The notes below the pieces were generated by a model. That model was not told the DNA's origin, did not search any database, and was given only the letters and a program-made list of their open reading frames with translations. A DNA stretch of 27,224 bases from assembly GCA_964581365.1 (NCBI GenBank), contig CAZOOF010000029.1, positions 1 to 27,224 of the forward strand, written 5' to 3'. Source of the stretch: JAITWN01 sp964581365 (GTDB lineage Bacteria > Pseudomonadota > Gammaproteobacteria > SZUA-140). Of the stretch, positions 14,654-22,840 are shown piece after piece. A program made the position numbers and the translations under genes. Numbering within the stretch: the first letter of the stretch is position 1; the number at the start of each line of letters is the position of its first letter.

Positions 14654-14682
14654 TTGAATACCGCCGGCTTTCGTCGGATACT
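14654..14682 (+). promoter_or_regulatory. Predicted sigma-70 promoter for yqgE
   Basis: TTGAAT (14654-14659), a 17-bp spacer and GATACT (14677-14682) form a well-spaced -35/-10 pair. The predicted start point, about 7 nt downstream, falls on or beside the yqgE ATG at 14689, so the transcript would have almost no leader. Confidence 0.45.
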
Positions 14683-14688
14683 AGCCTC

Positions 14689-15255
14689 ATGAACAGCCCT
14701 CCCCTGAAACTCGCCAATCAGTTCCTCATCGCCATGCCCGAGCTGCGCGACCCGAACTTCTTCCATGGCGTGACTTACCTCTGTGAGCACAATGAAGATG
14801 GCGCGATGGGCTTGATGATCAATCGGCCCCTGGACATCACCATGGGCGAGGTCCTGCGGCAGATGAACATCGAAACCGACAACGCCAGCGTTCTCCGCCA
14901 GCCGATCTTCCTCGGCGGCCCGGTCAACTGCGAGCGCGGGTTCGTGCTGCACAGGCCCCATGGCAACTGGGAGGTCACGATGAAGGTCACCGACGAAATC
15001 GGCGTGACCTCGTCACGGGACATCATCGAGGCCATCGCCAGCGGTGACGGTCCGGAACAATGCCTGATCACGCTGGGGTACGCGGGTTGGGGACCGGGGC
15101 AGCTGGAACGGGAACTGGCGGAGAACGCTTGGCTCAACGTCGATGCCCATGAACGCATTCTGTTCGGGGTCGCGCATGAGCAGCGCTGGGTGGCTGCCGC
15201 TGCGCTGGCCGGCATCGACATCCACCGGCTGAGCGCCGATATCGGGCATGCCTGA
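14689..15255 (+). CDS. yqgE: YqgE/AlgH family protein
   Basis: A 188-residue member of the UPF0301 (DUF179) family, called AlgH in Pseudomonas. Characteristic blocks are LANQFLIAMPELRDPNFFHGVTYLCEH split by the usual spacing, GLMINRPLDI, LGGPVNCERGFVLH, and GYAGWGPGQLERELAENAWL. The biochemical role is not established; structures suggest a small-molecule or protein-binding fold, and its constant partner is yqgF. The last 8 bp overlap the start of yqgF here. There is no SD before the ATG, in keeping with the promoter that may start transcription at the ATG itself. Confidence 0.95.
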   Translation: MNSPPLKLANQFLIAMPELRDPNFFHGVTYLCEHNEDGAMGLMINRPLDITMGEVLRQMNIETDNASVLRQPIFLGGPVNCERGFVLHRPHGNWEVTMKVTDEIGVTSSRDIIEAIASGDGPEQCLITLGYAGWGPGQLERELAENAWLNVDAHERILFGVAHEQRWVAAAALAGIDIHRLSADIGHA

Positions 15256-15694
15256 GCCGGGCGCGCGCACGCTGCTCGGCTTCGATTATGGCACCCGAAA
15301 GATGGGGGTTGCCGTCGGCCAGGAACTGACCGGCACCTCCCGACCGCTGGTCACGCTGCGTCACATTGGTGGCGGCCCCGACTGGGACGCCGTCACCCGC
15401 CTGATCGAGCAATGGCGGCCCGACGGCCTGGTGGTCGGCATACCGCTCAACATGGACGGCACCGAGCAGCCGATGACCGCTGCCGCGCGGCGCTTCGCGC
15501 GCCGGCTCGCCGGCCGCTACCGCCTGCCGGTCTACGAAGCCGACGAAAGGCTGTCTTCCCGCGCCGCGGGCGATTTCATTCACGAAGCGGGCGCGGAGCG
15601 GCGCCGTCATGGAGTGGACGAAGTGGCGGCCCATGTCATACTGCAGACCTATATGAGCGGAGTGGAAAGTGAACAAAGAAAAGATGAAGCATGA
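15248..15694 (+). CDS. ruvX: Putative pre-16S rRNA nuclease / Holliday junction resolvase-like
   Basis: A 148-residue RNase H-like YqgF/RuvX protein. The first catalytic Asp is in LLGFDYGTRKMGVAVG; further family motifs are GLVVGIPLNMDGTEQ, VYEADERLSS (the acidic second site) and HGVDEVAAHVILQTY (the last acidic residue). In E. coli YqgF is needed for 5'-end maturation of 16S rRNA; the Holliday junction resolvase name rests on structural similarity. It starts inside yqgE (8-bp overlap), so the pair is translationally coupled. The C-terminus is charged (EQRKDEA). Confidence 0.93.
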   Translation: MPEPGARTLLGFDYGTRKMGVAVGQELTGTSRPLVTLRHIGGGPDWDAVTRLIEQWRPDGLVVGIPLNMDGTEQPMTAAARRFARRLAGRYRLPVYEADERLSSRAAGDFIHEAGAERRRHGVDEVAAHVILQTYMSGVESEQRKDEA

Positions 15695-15793
15695 GTGCGG
15701 CGGCAGCGCCGCGGGCATCGGCACGATCGCAGCCGCAGGCGCGCCCCTGCCTTTCAGGCCCGCCTTTCCTCTTTCGTCCGGACGATTCTGACC

Positions 15794-16315
15794 ATGTTCA
15801 CACCATCCAGCATCGATATCGATCAGGTTCTGGCCGGTATGGCTGCCGACCTCAGAAAGGAATTTGCGCACCGACAGATCTCGGCACCGTTGATGGTCGG
15901 AATTTATACCGGCGGCGCCTGGATAGCGGAGCGGCTGCATGAGGCGCTCGGACTGGAGGAGCCGATGGGAACGCTGGACATCTCGTTCTACCGCGATGAC
16001 TTCACCCGCGTCGGCATCAACCCGCAGGTGAAACCCTCGCACCTTCCCGTCAACATCGACGAACGCCATATCGTGCTCGTCGACGATGTGCTCAATACCG
16101 GCCGCACGATTCGGGCGGCGCTCAATGAAATCTTCGATTATGGGCGTCCTGCCTCTATAATGCTGGCCGTCCTGGTCGAGCGCGGTGGTCGTGAACTGCC
16201 GATTCAAGCCGACGTCGTCGGCCTGCACGCCGAACTGACCAGGGCTCAGCATCTCAAACTGCACGGCCCGTCTCCGCTCGGACTGGAACTCGTCGAGCCG
16301 CCGCAGAAGGCCTAG
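15794..16315 (+). CDS. pyrR: PyrR bifunctional regulator / uracil phosphoribosyltransferase
   Basis: A 173-residue type I phosphoribosyltransferase. The PRPP-binding signature HIVLVDDVLNTGRTIRAALN and the hood and flexible-loop region DISFYRDDFTRVG are clear. In Gram-positive bacteria PyrR binds pyr mRNA and causes attenuation; in Pseudomonas relatives it sits in the pyrR-pyrB-pyrX order, where its RNA-binding role is less certain. The ATG at 15794 gives the standard length. A longer frame opens at 15695, but the extra residues are Arg-rich and not family-like. There is little SD. 99 bp separate it from ruvX and 112 bp from pyrB; I see no convincing PyrR-binding attenuator in either gap. Confidence 0.92.
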   Translation: MFTPSSIDIDQVLAGMAADLRKEFAHRQISAPLMVGIYTGGAWIAERLHEALGLEEPMGTLDISFYRDDFTRVGINPQVKPSHLPVNIDERHIVLVDDVLNTGRTIRAALNEIFDYGRPASIMLAVLVERGGRELPIQADVVGLHAELTRAQHLKLHGPSPLGLELVEPPQKA

Positions 16316-16427
16316 CGGGATGCATGGACGAAAGCACGCCGCCTGAGGAAAGGCGCATGTCGGCCTCTCCTGGCTGACCAAGTGTGGATCCGGGTCCCGC
16401 CGCGGACACGGACGCGAGAGGAAGTCG

Positions 16428-17417
16428 GTGGACAAAGCAAACATTCAGCTCGATGCTCAGGGGCGGCTGCGCCATTTCCTGACCATCGCCGGATTCAAGC
16501 GCGCGCAACTGATAGAGCTGCTGGACACCGCAGAGTCGCTGTCCGCGGTCGCCGAACAGTCTGTAAAGAAAGTTCCGCTGTTGCGTGGCAAGACAGTGGT
16601 CAACCTCTTTTTCGAATCCAGTACCCGCACGCGCACGACCTTCGAAATCGCAGCCAAGCGTCTGTCGGCGGACGTCATCAACATCAACGTCCCGGCCTCG
16701 GCGACGACCAAGGGAGAAACCCTGCTCGATACGCTGCGCAATCTGGAGGCCATGCACTGCGACATGTTCATCGTGCGGCATGCGGAGAGCGGCGCTGCGC
16801 ACTTCGTCGCCCGCCACGTCGAGCCGCACGTGAGCGTCATCAATGCCGGTGACGGCCGTCATGCGCATCCGACGCAGGCGATGCTCGACATGTTCACCAT
16901 CCGCCGCCACAAGCCGGATTTCTACAAACTGAAGGTAGCGATCGTCGGTGATGTGCTGCATTCCCGCGTGGCTCGTTCGCAGATTCATGCGCTGTCCATC
17001 CTTGGCGTGGAGGAAATCCGCGTCATCGGGCCACGAACCCTGATCCCGGCCGAAGCGCACACCATGGGCGTTCATGTGTTTCATGATCTGCGCGAAGGTC
17101 TGCGCGATGTAGACGTGGTGATCACGCTGCGCCTGCAGCGCGAGCGCATGAAAGGCGCCTTTCTGCCCAGCGAGCATGAATACTTCCAGCTCTACGGCCT
17201 CACCGAGGACAAGCTGGAACTGGCCCGCGCCGACGCGATCGTGATGCATCCCGGACCAATCAACCGCGGAGTGGAAATCGATTCCGAGGTGGCGGACGGC
17301 TCGCGCTCGGTGATTCTCCAGCAGGTGACGCATGGCATCGCAATGCGGATGGCGATCATCTCGCACTGCATGGGACGGGGCCAGGTGCCGGCAGCGCTGG
17401 CGGGAGAAAGCACATGA
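16428..17417 (+). CDS. pyrB: Aspartate carbamoyltransferase catalytic subunit
   Basis: A 329-residue enzyme that forms carbamoyl aspartate, the committed step of pyrimidine synthesis. The carbamoyl-phosphate site FFESSTRTRTTFEIA, the HPTQAMLDM motif, VRHAESGAAH and the C-terminal HPGPINRGVEI are all intact. It is of the longer Pseudomonas-type ATCase that works in a complex with an inactive dihydroorotase homologue rather than with PyrI. The start is GTG at 16428 with a GAGAGGAAG SD 4 nt upstream. The stop overlaps the pyrX ATG by 4 bp, which fits stoichiometric production of the two subunits. Confidence 0.97.
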   Translation: MDKANIQLDAQGRLRHFLTIAGFKRAQLIELLDTAESLSAVAEQSVKKVPLLRGKTVVNLFFESSTRTRTTFEIAAKRLSADVININVPASATTKGETLLDTLRNLEAMHCDMFIVRHAESGAAHFVARHVEPHVSVINAGDGRHAHPTQAMLDMFTIRRHKPDFYKLKVAIVGDVLHSRVARSQIHALSILGVEEIRVIGPRTLIPAEAHTMGVHVFHDLREGLRDVDVVITLRLQRERMKGAFLPSEHEYFQLYGLTEDKLELARADAIVMHPGPINRGVEIDSEVADGSRSVILQQVTHGIAMRMAIISHCMGRGQVPAALAGEST

Positions 17418-18721
17418 CGCGGATTCACATCGCCGGCGGCCGTCTGATCAATCCTGCATCCGGAACCGATGCCACCCTGGATCTTTATGTCGCCGATGGC
17501 AGGATCATCGCCATCGGCCAGGCTCCGGAGGGCTTCCAGGCCGACACCGTGATCGATGCGACGGACCATATCGTCTGTCCGGGCTTCGTGGATCTGCGCG
17601 CGCACCTGCGCGAGCCTGGCGAGGAACACAAGGGGACGATCGCGAGCGAGAGCCGCGCGGCAGTGCGCTCGGGCATCACCACGCTGTGCTGCCCGCCCGA
17701 CACCCGGCCGCCCGTGGACACGCCCGCGGTCGCCAGCCTGATCCGCCGGCGGGCCCGCGCGGCGGGCGGCGCGCGTGTGGTGCCGCTCGGCGCGCTCACC
17801 CGCGACCTCGCCGGCGAACTCCTGAGTGAGATGGCCGCGCTCAAGGACGCCGGCTGCGCCGGCGTCAGCAACGGCTTTCATCCGATGCGCGATCACACTG
17901 TCATGCTGCGCGCCATGGAATATGCGGCAACGTTCGACATGCCGGTGTTCGTCAATCCGCAGGATCACGCCCTGGCTGGTGAGGGCCGAGTTCACCAGGG
18001 AGCCGTCGGATCACGGCTCGGCATCCCCGGCATTCCGGCGGCAGCCGAAACCGTCGCTGTGGCCAGCATCCTGGCGATGGTGGACGAGCTCGGGGTGCGC
18101 GTGCATTTCTCGCTGCTCTCGACCGCGCGCGCGGCGCAGATGATCGCGCGCGCGCAGCACGACGGTTTGCCGGTGACGGCGGATGTAAGCGCGCACCACC
18201 TGCATCTCAGTGAGAACGATGTGCTCGATTTCGACGCGCTGTGTCACGTTCAGCCACCGCTGCGTACCCTGCGCGACCGCGAAGGCCTGAGGCAGTGGCT
18301 GACGCGCGGCGCCATCACCGCGATCTGCTCTGACCATCAGCCGCACGAAGCTGATGCCAAGCTGCGCCCCTTCACCGAAACCGAGGCCGGCATCTCCGGT
18401 CTGGATACGTTGCTACCACTGACCCTGCGTCTCGTCGACGAAGGCGTGATTTCCATGTCGGATCTGGTCGCGCGGCTGAGCTGGTATCCGGCCCGCGTAC
18501 TCGGCATCCCGGCCGGGCGGCTGGATATCGGTCTGCCGGCCGATATCTGCGTGTTCGATCCGGAGCGCCACTGGATCCTCAGCCGGGAAACCATGGGCAG
18601 CCGCGGGCTGAACACGCCCTTCCTTGGCTGGGAGATGAAGGGCAGCGTCAGCCACACCCTGCTATCCGGCCGTGTCGTCTATCAGCGCGATGAAGCGGGC
18701 CTCGCCCGGCAAGACGTATAA
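17414..18721 (+). CDS. pyrX: Dihydroorotase-like protein lacking metal ligands (PyrX/PyrC')
   Basis: A 435-residue amidohydrolase-fold protein, similar in length to active type I dihydroorotase, with FVDLRAHLREPGEEHKG at 58-74. The metal-binding HxH reads R62-x-H64; the HCED block reads NPQD (181-184); the later His of the HxxHxST block reads L234 (HFSLLST). Of the usual ligands, the aspartate D307 (ICSDHQPH) and H64 remain. It should therefore not hydrolyse dihydroorotate. In Pseudomonas such PyrC' subunits are structural partners needed for assembly and activity of PyrB. It overlaps pyrB by 4 bp. A functional pyrC must lie elsewhere in the genome. It is followed directly by pyrK. Confidence 0.92.
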   Translation: MTRIHIAGGRLINPASGTDATLDLYVADGRIIAIGQAPEGFQADTVIDATDHIVCPGFVDLRAHLREPGEEHKGTIASESRAAVRSGITTLCCPPDTRPPVDTPAVASLIRRRARAAGGARVVPLGALTRDLAGELLSEMAALKDAGCAGVSNGFHPMRDHTVMLRAMEYAATFDMPVFVNPQDHALAGEGRVHQGAVGSRLGIPGIPAAAETVAVASILAMVDELGVRVHFSLLSTARAAQMIARAQHDGLPVTADVSAHHLHLSENDVLDFDALCHVQPPLRTLRDREGLRQWLTRGAITAICSDHQPHEADAKLRPFTETEAGISGLDTLLPLTLRLVDEGVISMSDLVARLSWYPARVLGIPAGRLDIGLPADICVFDPERHWILSRETMGSRGLNTPFLGWEMKGSVSHTLLSGRVVYQRDEAGLARQDV

Positions 18722-18722
18722 T
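18717..18722 (+). promoter_or_regulatory. TATAAT box at the end of pyrX
   Basis: A perfect TATAAT overlaps the pyrX TAA stop codon, 29 bp before the pyrK ATG. The -35 position at 17 bp spacing (AGCGGG) is poor and no TGn extension is present. It may be a weak internal promoter for pyrK or chance in an otherwise GC-rich region. Confidence 0.3.
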
Positions 18723-18751
18723 TGCCTTCCCAACAGCCGGACTGCCAATCG

Positions 18752-19621
18752 ATGAGCCAGCATCGCGGAACCATACATGTCGAGGAAACTGAAATCCTCG
18801 CCCACGAAGCCCATGAAGGTCGCCAGCACATCCTGCGCCTGAAGGCTCCGCAAATCGCCGCCACCGCGCGTCCCGGCTCATTCATCCATCTGTCATGCGG
18901 ACCGGAACTGCCCATGCGCCGGCCCTTCTCGATCATGCGCAGCGGCCGCGAGGCCGGATGGATCGATGTGCTCTATCGCGTATTCGGCCGGGGCACGAGC
19001 CTGCTGGCAACCCGGCAGCCCGGCGAACGGCTGAGTGCAATCGGCCCCATCGGCCAGTCGTTCCAGGTCCATCCGGAGCGGCCGCGCACGCTGCTGCTGG
19101 GCGGAGGCGTCGGCATTCCGCCGATGGTGTTTCTCGCCGAAGAATTGAAGGCGGACTCACGATATCGCCCGCTGGTCATGATGGGTTCGGAGACTCCGTT
19201 CCCGTTCCGGCCGCGGCCATCCCAGATCGTGGTGCCCGGCATGCCCGCAGCGGCGATCGCCTCCATGCCGCTGCTGGAGGACTGGGGCATTCCCAGCCGG
19301 CTCGCCAGCCTGCAGGGATTCGCCGGCTGTCACGAAGGCTATGTGACCGATCTCGCCCGCGCCTGGCTGAACACGCTGGGAAAGGAAGAGCTCGCTGAAG
19401 TGGAGATTTTTGCCTGCGGCCCGCACCCAATGCTTGCCGCGACGGCGGCCCTGGCGCGCGAGTTCGATCTGCCCGCTCAGGTTTCGCTCGAGGAATACAT
19501 GGCCTGCGCCGTAGGCGGTTGCGCGGGCTGCGCCGTTCGGATCAACACCCCCCAGGGACCGGCGATGAAGCGCGTCTGCGTCGACGGTCCCGTCTTCGAC
19601 GCTGCCAGCGTCGTCTTCTGA
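18752..19621 (+). CDS. pyrK: Dihydroorotate dehydrogenase electron-transfer subunit-like protein
   Basis: A 289-residue protein of the ferredoxin-reductase fold. It has an FAD-binding domain with MRRPFSIM (55-62), an NAD-binding domain with LLLGGGVGIPP (114-124) and a C-terminal iron-sulfur segment with cysteines at about 242, 247, 250 and 266 (CX4CX2CX15C; CAVGGCAGC). PyrK normally passes electrons from dihydroorotate on class 1B PyrD through FMN, the 2Fe-2S cluster and FAD to NAD. No pyrD is found in this window. I chose the ATG at 18752; a TTG at 18722 directly after the pyrX stop would add ten residues. Its place right after pyrX supports a pyrimidine role, but another sulfur or NAD-linked oxidoreductase partner is possible. 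Confidence 0.88.
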   Translation: MSQHRGTIHVEETEILAHEAHEGRQHILRLKAPQIAATARPGSFIHLSCGPELPMRRPFSIMRSGREAGWIDVLYRVFGRGTSLLATRQPGERLSAIGPIGQSFQVHPERPRTLLLGGGVGIPPMVFLAEELKADSRYRPLVMMGSETPFPFRPRPSQIVVPGMPAAAIASMPLLEDWGIPSRLASLQGFAGCHEGYVTDLARAWLNTLGKEELAEVEIFACGPHPMLAATAALAREFDLPAQVSLEEYMACAVGGCAGCAVRINTPQGPAMKRVCVDGPVFDAASVVF

Positions 19622-19714
19622 TCAACCAGCAGGAATTCTGCGCGCGGCGGCGCTGCCGCTGTGGCGGATGCTCGCGGCTGCGCCGCGGCGAACTGCGTCA
19701 GAAATGAAGGCAGG

Positions 19715-19744
19715 ACCGGACCCCGAAGGCTCTCGGGGTCCGGT
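19715..19744. terminator. Convergent hairpin between pyrK and pntB
   Basis: ACCGGACCCCGA (19715-19726) and TCGGGGTCCGGT (19733-19744) form a perfect 12-bp stem with a six-base loop. It ends 5 bp before the pntB stop codon and serves two convergent genes. The T-run is poor on both sides (CTGGTT on plus), but stem strength and position make a bidirectional terminator likely. Confidence 0.65.
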
Positions 19745-19749
19745 CTGGT

Positions 19750-21120
19750 TCAGTCGATCTGCTTGAGCTGCTGGATCAGCGCGGCAACCATGCCCTGGGC
19801 ATCGCCATAGAGCATGCGGGTGTTGTCGCGATAGAACAGATGGTTTTCGATGCCGGCGAATCCGGTACCGGCGCCTCGCTTGATGACCAGCACGTTCTGA
19901 GACTTGTCCACGTTGAGGATCGGCATGCCGTATATCGGGCTCGACGGATCGGTCCGGGCGACCGGGTTGACGACGTCGTTGGCGCCGATGACCAGCGCCA
20001 CCTCGGTCGAGGCGAAAGCGGCATTGATCTCTTCGAGGTCATAGAGCTTCTCGTATGCCACACCGGCTTCGGCGAGCAGCACATTCATGTGCCCGGGCAT
20101 GCGCCCCGCCACCGGATGGATGGCGAACTTGACGTCGACGCCATAGCTGCCCAGCAGATCGGTCAGCTCGCGAATCTTGTGCTGCGCCTGAGCGACCGCC
20201 ATGCCATAGCCGGGCACAATGACGACGGACGAGGCATAGCGCATCATGACCGCGGCGTCTTCGGCCTCAATCGGCTTCAGCGATCCCTGCACATCCTCGC
20301 TCACTCCGGTCACTGTCTTGCCGAAGCCGCTGAAGAGCACATTGCTGATCGGCCGGTTCATGGCCTTGGCCATGAGCTGGGTGAGCATGGTGCCTGCGGC
20401 GCCAACGATGGTGCCGGCGACGATCATCGCGGCATTGCCGATGGCAAAGCCCTCGAACGCCACCGCGAGACCGGTGAGCGCGTTGTACAGCGAGATCACC
20501 ACCGGCATGTCGGCGCCGCCGATCGGCAGCGTCATCATCACGCCATAGGCCATCGCGACGATGAAGAACAGGGCGATGATCTGCCAGCTGGCCTGACCGT
20601 CGAGCATACTGGCGCCGAGCAGCACGGCGAGCACTAGCACGATGAGGTTCAGCGACTGCTGCGCGGGGAAAGTGATCGGGCGTCCACCGATCAGGCCCTG
20701 CAGCTTGGCGAACGCAATCATGCTGCCGCTGAAGGCGATGGCGCCGATCAATCCGCCGCTGACGCTGAGCAGGATGAGGCCGGTATTCGCCATTTCACCG
20801 CGCAGAAGCTCCACCGCCGCGATGGCCGCCGCCGCGCCGCCGCCCATGCCGTTGTAGATCGCCACCATCTGCGGCATGTCGGTCATGGCCACCTTGCGGC
20901 CACTGACCCAGGCGAAGAAAGAGCCGACCAGGATGGCGGTGAGCATCAGGCCGACGTTGGCCATGCCCGGCCACAGCATGGTAACCACCACGGCGAGCGC
21001 CATGGCTACACCGGCCCAGCGAATGCCACTGCGCGCCGTCCGCGGCGCACTCATGCGCTTGAGGCCGAATACGAAGAGCAGGATGGTCAGGAAGTAGACC
21101 GCCTGGATGAGATGTTCCAC
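19750..21120 (-). CDS. pntB: NAD(P) transhydrogenase subunit beta
   Basis: A 456-residue membrane subunit of the proton-translocating transhydrogenase, which uses the proton-motive force to reduce NADP+ with NADH. About nine hydrophobic helices occupy residues 1-260, including the conserved MVAIYNGMGGGAAAAIAAVEL region. The cytoplasmic NADP-binding domain (about 285-456) shows VVIVPGYGMAVAQAQHKI, HPVAGRMPGHMNVLLAEAGV, VIGANDVVNPVA and RGAGTGFAGIENHLFY. The start is GTG at 21120 with an AAGGA SD, 1 bp after the pntAb stop. Length matches the family. Confidence 0.96.
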   Translation of the reverse strand: MEHLIQAVYFLTILLFVFGLKRMSAPRTARSGIRWAGVAMALAVVVTMLWPGMANVGLMLTAILVGSFFAWVSGRKVAMTDMPQMVAIYNGMGGGAAAAIAAVELLRGEMANTGLILLSVSGGLIGAIAFSGSMIAFAKLQGLIGGRPITFPAQQSLNLIVLVLAVLLGASMLDGQASWQIIALFFIVAMAYGVMMTLPIGGADMPVVISLYNALTGLAVAFEGFAIGNAAMIVAGTIVGAAGTMLTQLMAKAMNRPISNVLFSGFGKTVTGVSEDVQGSLKPIEAEDAAVMMRYASSVVIVPGYGMAVAQAQHKIRELTDLLGSYGVDVKFAIHPVAGRMPGHMNVLLAEAGVAYEKLYDLEEINAAFASTEVALVIGANDVVNPVARTDPSSPIYGMPILNVDKSQNVLVIKRGAGTGFAGIENHLFYRDNTRMLYGDAQGMVAALIQQLKQID

Positions 21121-21121
21121 G

Positions 21122-21421
21122 TCAGGATTCCTTTGACGGTTTCTTCTTCTCGAACATCTCCAGCATGCGCTCGGTGACCACGTAGCCGCCGACCGCGTTC
21201 ATGGCGCCGAGGAGCACGCCGATGAAGCCGATGATCTGTCCGGTGAGAGTTTCAGCATGGCCGAGGGCGACCATGGCGCCAACCAGCACGATGCCGTGAA
21301 TGAAATTCGAGCCCGACATGAGCGGCGTATGCAACACCACGGGCACCCGGCTGATGACCTCATAGCCGGTAAATGCCGCCAGCGCGAAGATGAACAGCGC
21401 CGCCCAGATTCCTTCGATCAT
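21122..21421 (-). CDS. pntAb: NAD(P) transhydrogenase subunit alpha, part 2
   Basis: A 99-residue membrane protein equivalent to the C-terminal membrane part of a single-chain PntA. Three hydrophobic helices (about 4-22, 36-54 and 60-82) are visible, with TGYEVISRVPVVLHTPLMSG and GFIGVLLGAMNAVGGYVVTERML, both standard for this subunit. The C-terminus is Lys-rich (EKKKPSKES). The start overlaps the pntAa stop by 4 bp. The split alpha subunit (pntAa plus pntAb) is the Rhodospirillum/Pseudomonas form, unlike the fused E. coli PntA. Confidence 0.95.
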   Translation of the reverse strand: MIEGIWAALFIFALAAFTGYEVISRVPVVLHTPLMSGSNFIHGIVLVGAMVALGHAETLTGQIIGFIGVLLGAMNAVGGYVVTERMLEMFEKKKPSKES

Positions 21422-22554
21422 GATCCCGTTCCTCCGATTGCGGCCTGAACCGCCTCTACCGGGATCGCCCCGTCATGGGTAACCACCGAGCTGGCGAGAA
21501 TCTCGTCATCCCAGTCGACACGCAACGATCCATCCTCGCCGCGCAGCAGTCCCAGGAAATTCTGCACGTTCTTGGCGTACATGACGCTGGCATGCACCGG
21601 CAGCTGGCTGGATACATGCAAGGGGCCGTACACCGTGACTCCGTCGATCTCGACGCGCTCGCCGGGCCGCGTGGCTTCGCAGTTGCCGCCTGATTCGGCA
21701 GCGATATCGATGATCACCGAACCCGGCTTCATGTCGTGCACCGTGCTCGTGGCGATCAGCTGCGGCGCCGGACGACCGGGAATCTGGGCCGTAGTGATGA
21801 CCACGTCGGCCTGGGCGATACTCTTGCGCAGCAGCACCTGCTCGCGTTCCTTTTCCTCGGCGGTGAGCTCGCGGGCGTAACCGCCCTCGGCTTCCGCATC
21901 CATCTCCACCTGCAGGAACTTCGCGCCCAGCGACTCGACCTGCTCGCGCGCCGCGCGGCGCACGTCATAGGCCTCGACCACGGCGCCGAGGCGGCGCGCG
22001 GTGGCGATCGCCTGCAGTCCGGCCACACCGGCGCCCAGCACCAGCACGCGCGCCGGGCGAATGGTACCGGCAGCGGTGGTGAGCATGGGGAAGAAGCACG
22101 GACTGAGATCGGCGGCCATCAGCGCGGCGCGATAGCCGGCCACGGTTGCCTGGGAAGAAAGCGCGTCCATGGCCTGGGCACGGGTGATGCGCGGAATGCG
22201 CTCCATGGCAAAGCTGGTCACGCCGGCATCACGCAGCCCTATCACTACCGAGGCATTGCGATGCACATGCAGAAACGAGATCAGCAGCTGGCCACGGCGC
22301 ATGCGCCCGAGCTGTTCAGCTACCGGGGGCTGAACGCCGACGACCACATCGGCCTGACCGATTCCGTCAGCATCCGTGAGCTGCGCGCCGGCCTCAGCGT
22401 AGGCGCTGTCGGGAAAATACGAAAGCTCTCCGGCGCCCCGCTCGACCAGAACTTCCCAGCCCTGCTTGGAGAGGCGCGCCACCACCTCGGGGACGAGCGC
22501 GACGCGGCGTTCGCCGGCCATCCGCTCCTTCGGCACCCCTATGCGCAATGCCAT
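21418..22554 (-). CDS. pntAa: NAD(P) transhydrogenase subunit alpha, part 1
   Basis: A 378-residue soluble NAD(H)-binding subunit with two Rossmann-like domains, as in alanine dehydrogenase. Key parts are the N-terminus RIGVPKERMAGERRVALVP, the conserved RAQAMDALSSQATVAGYRA, the nucleotide fold VLVLGAGVAGLQAIATARRLGA followed by the acidic EAYDVR that selects NAD, and AQADVVITTAQIPGRPAP. It works with pntAb and pntB downstream to supply NADPH, which would also serve glutathione and peroxiredoxin recycling. The ATG at 22554 fits the family N-terminus; a GGAG box lies 10 nt upstream. Confidence 0.96.
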   Translation of the reverse strand: MALRIGVPKERMAGERRVALVPEVVARLSKQGWEVLVERGAGELSYFPDSAYAEAGAQLTDADGIGQADVVVGVQPPVAEQLGRMRRGQLLISFLHVHRNASVVIGLRDAGVTSFAMERIPRITRAQAMDALSSQATVAGYRAALMAADLSPCFFPMLTTAAGTIRPARVLVLGAGVAGLQAIATARRLGAVVEAYDVRRAAREQVESLGAKFLQVEMDAEAEGGYARELTAEEKEREQVLLRKSIAQADVVITTAQIPGRPAPQLIATSTVHDMKPGSVIIDIAAESGGNCEATRPGERVEIDGVTVYGPLHVSSQLPVHASVMYAKNVQNFLGLLRGEDGSLRVDWDDEILASSVVTHDGAIPVEAVQAAIGGTGS

Positions 22555-22615
22555 CTCCTGTTCACTCCAGAAAAAGTTAACATCATGAATGGATTCGTTT
22601 TTTGAAGCCGAAAGG

Positions 22616-22636
22616 CGTAAAGCCCGTCATTTTACG
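22616..22636. repeat. Short dyad upstream of pntAa
   Basis: CGTAAA (22616-22621) and TTTACG (22631-22636) are inverted copies separated by nine bases, about 60 bp upstream of pntAa. The size and position fit a regulator site, but no specific protein is suggested and chance cannot be excluded. Confidence 0.3.
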
Positions 22637-22813
22637 ACTTGCGCCCGGTCCGGACAAGCCGAAACAGCATGAACCACAACACAGAGACTTGCCAGCCGGT
22701 GAGCAATCGATTCACAGACGCGAATCGGGAGAAACCGTGGCGGACTCTGGATCTGCGTCAGCCTGATTCCGCCCGCGTCGTTACCGCACGCATCGCGCCC
22801 TGGCCCGCGCGGC

Positions 22814-22840
22814 TTGCACAGCTGTCCCCATTACTATACT
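22814..22840 (+). promoter_or_regulatory. Possible galE promoter
   Basis: TTGCAC (22814-22819) and TATACT (22835-22840) resemble -35 and -10 boxes with a 15-bp spacer, somewhat shorter than ideal; shifting the -35 by one base gives 16 bp. The -10 hexamer is strong for this GC-rich DNA, and the predicted start point leaves a leader of about 25 nt before galE. Confidence 0.4.

Noticed and set aside
15695..15793. Upstream extension of pyrR from a GTG at 15695
   Set aside because: The added 33 residues are Arg-rich and unlike any PyrR; the ATG at 15794 gives the usual 173-residue length.
19621..19707. Cys-rich reading frame just after pyrK (C-x4-C-x-C-x2-C pattern)
   Set aside because: It is in a different frame from pyrK, lacks a plausible start and SD, and its Arg/Cys/Gly richness follows from a GC-rich stretch.
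19840..20637. Long plus-strand frame opposite pntB
   Set aside because: It is the His/Asp-rich antisense shadow typical of high-GC genes; pntB on the minus strand is unmistakable.
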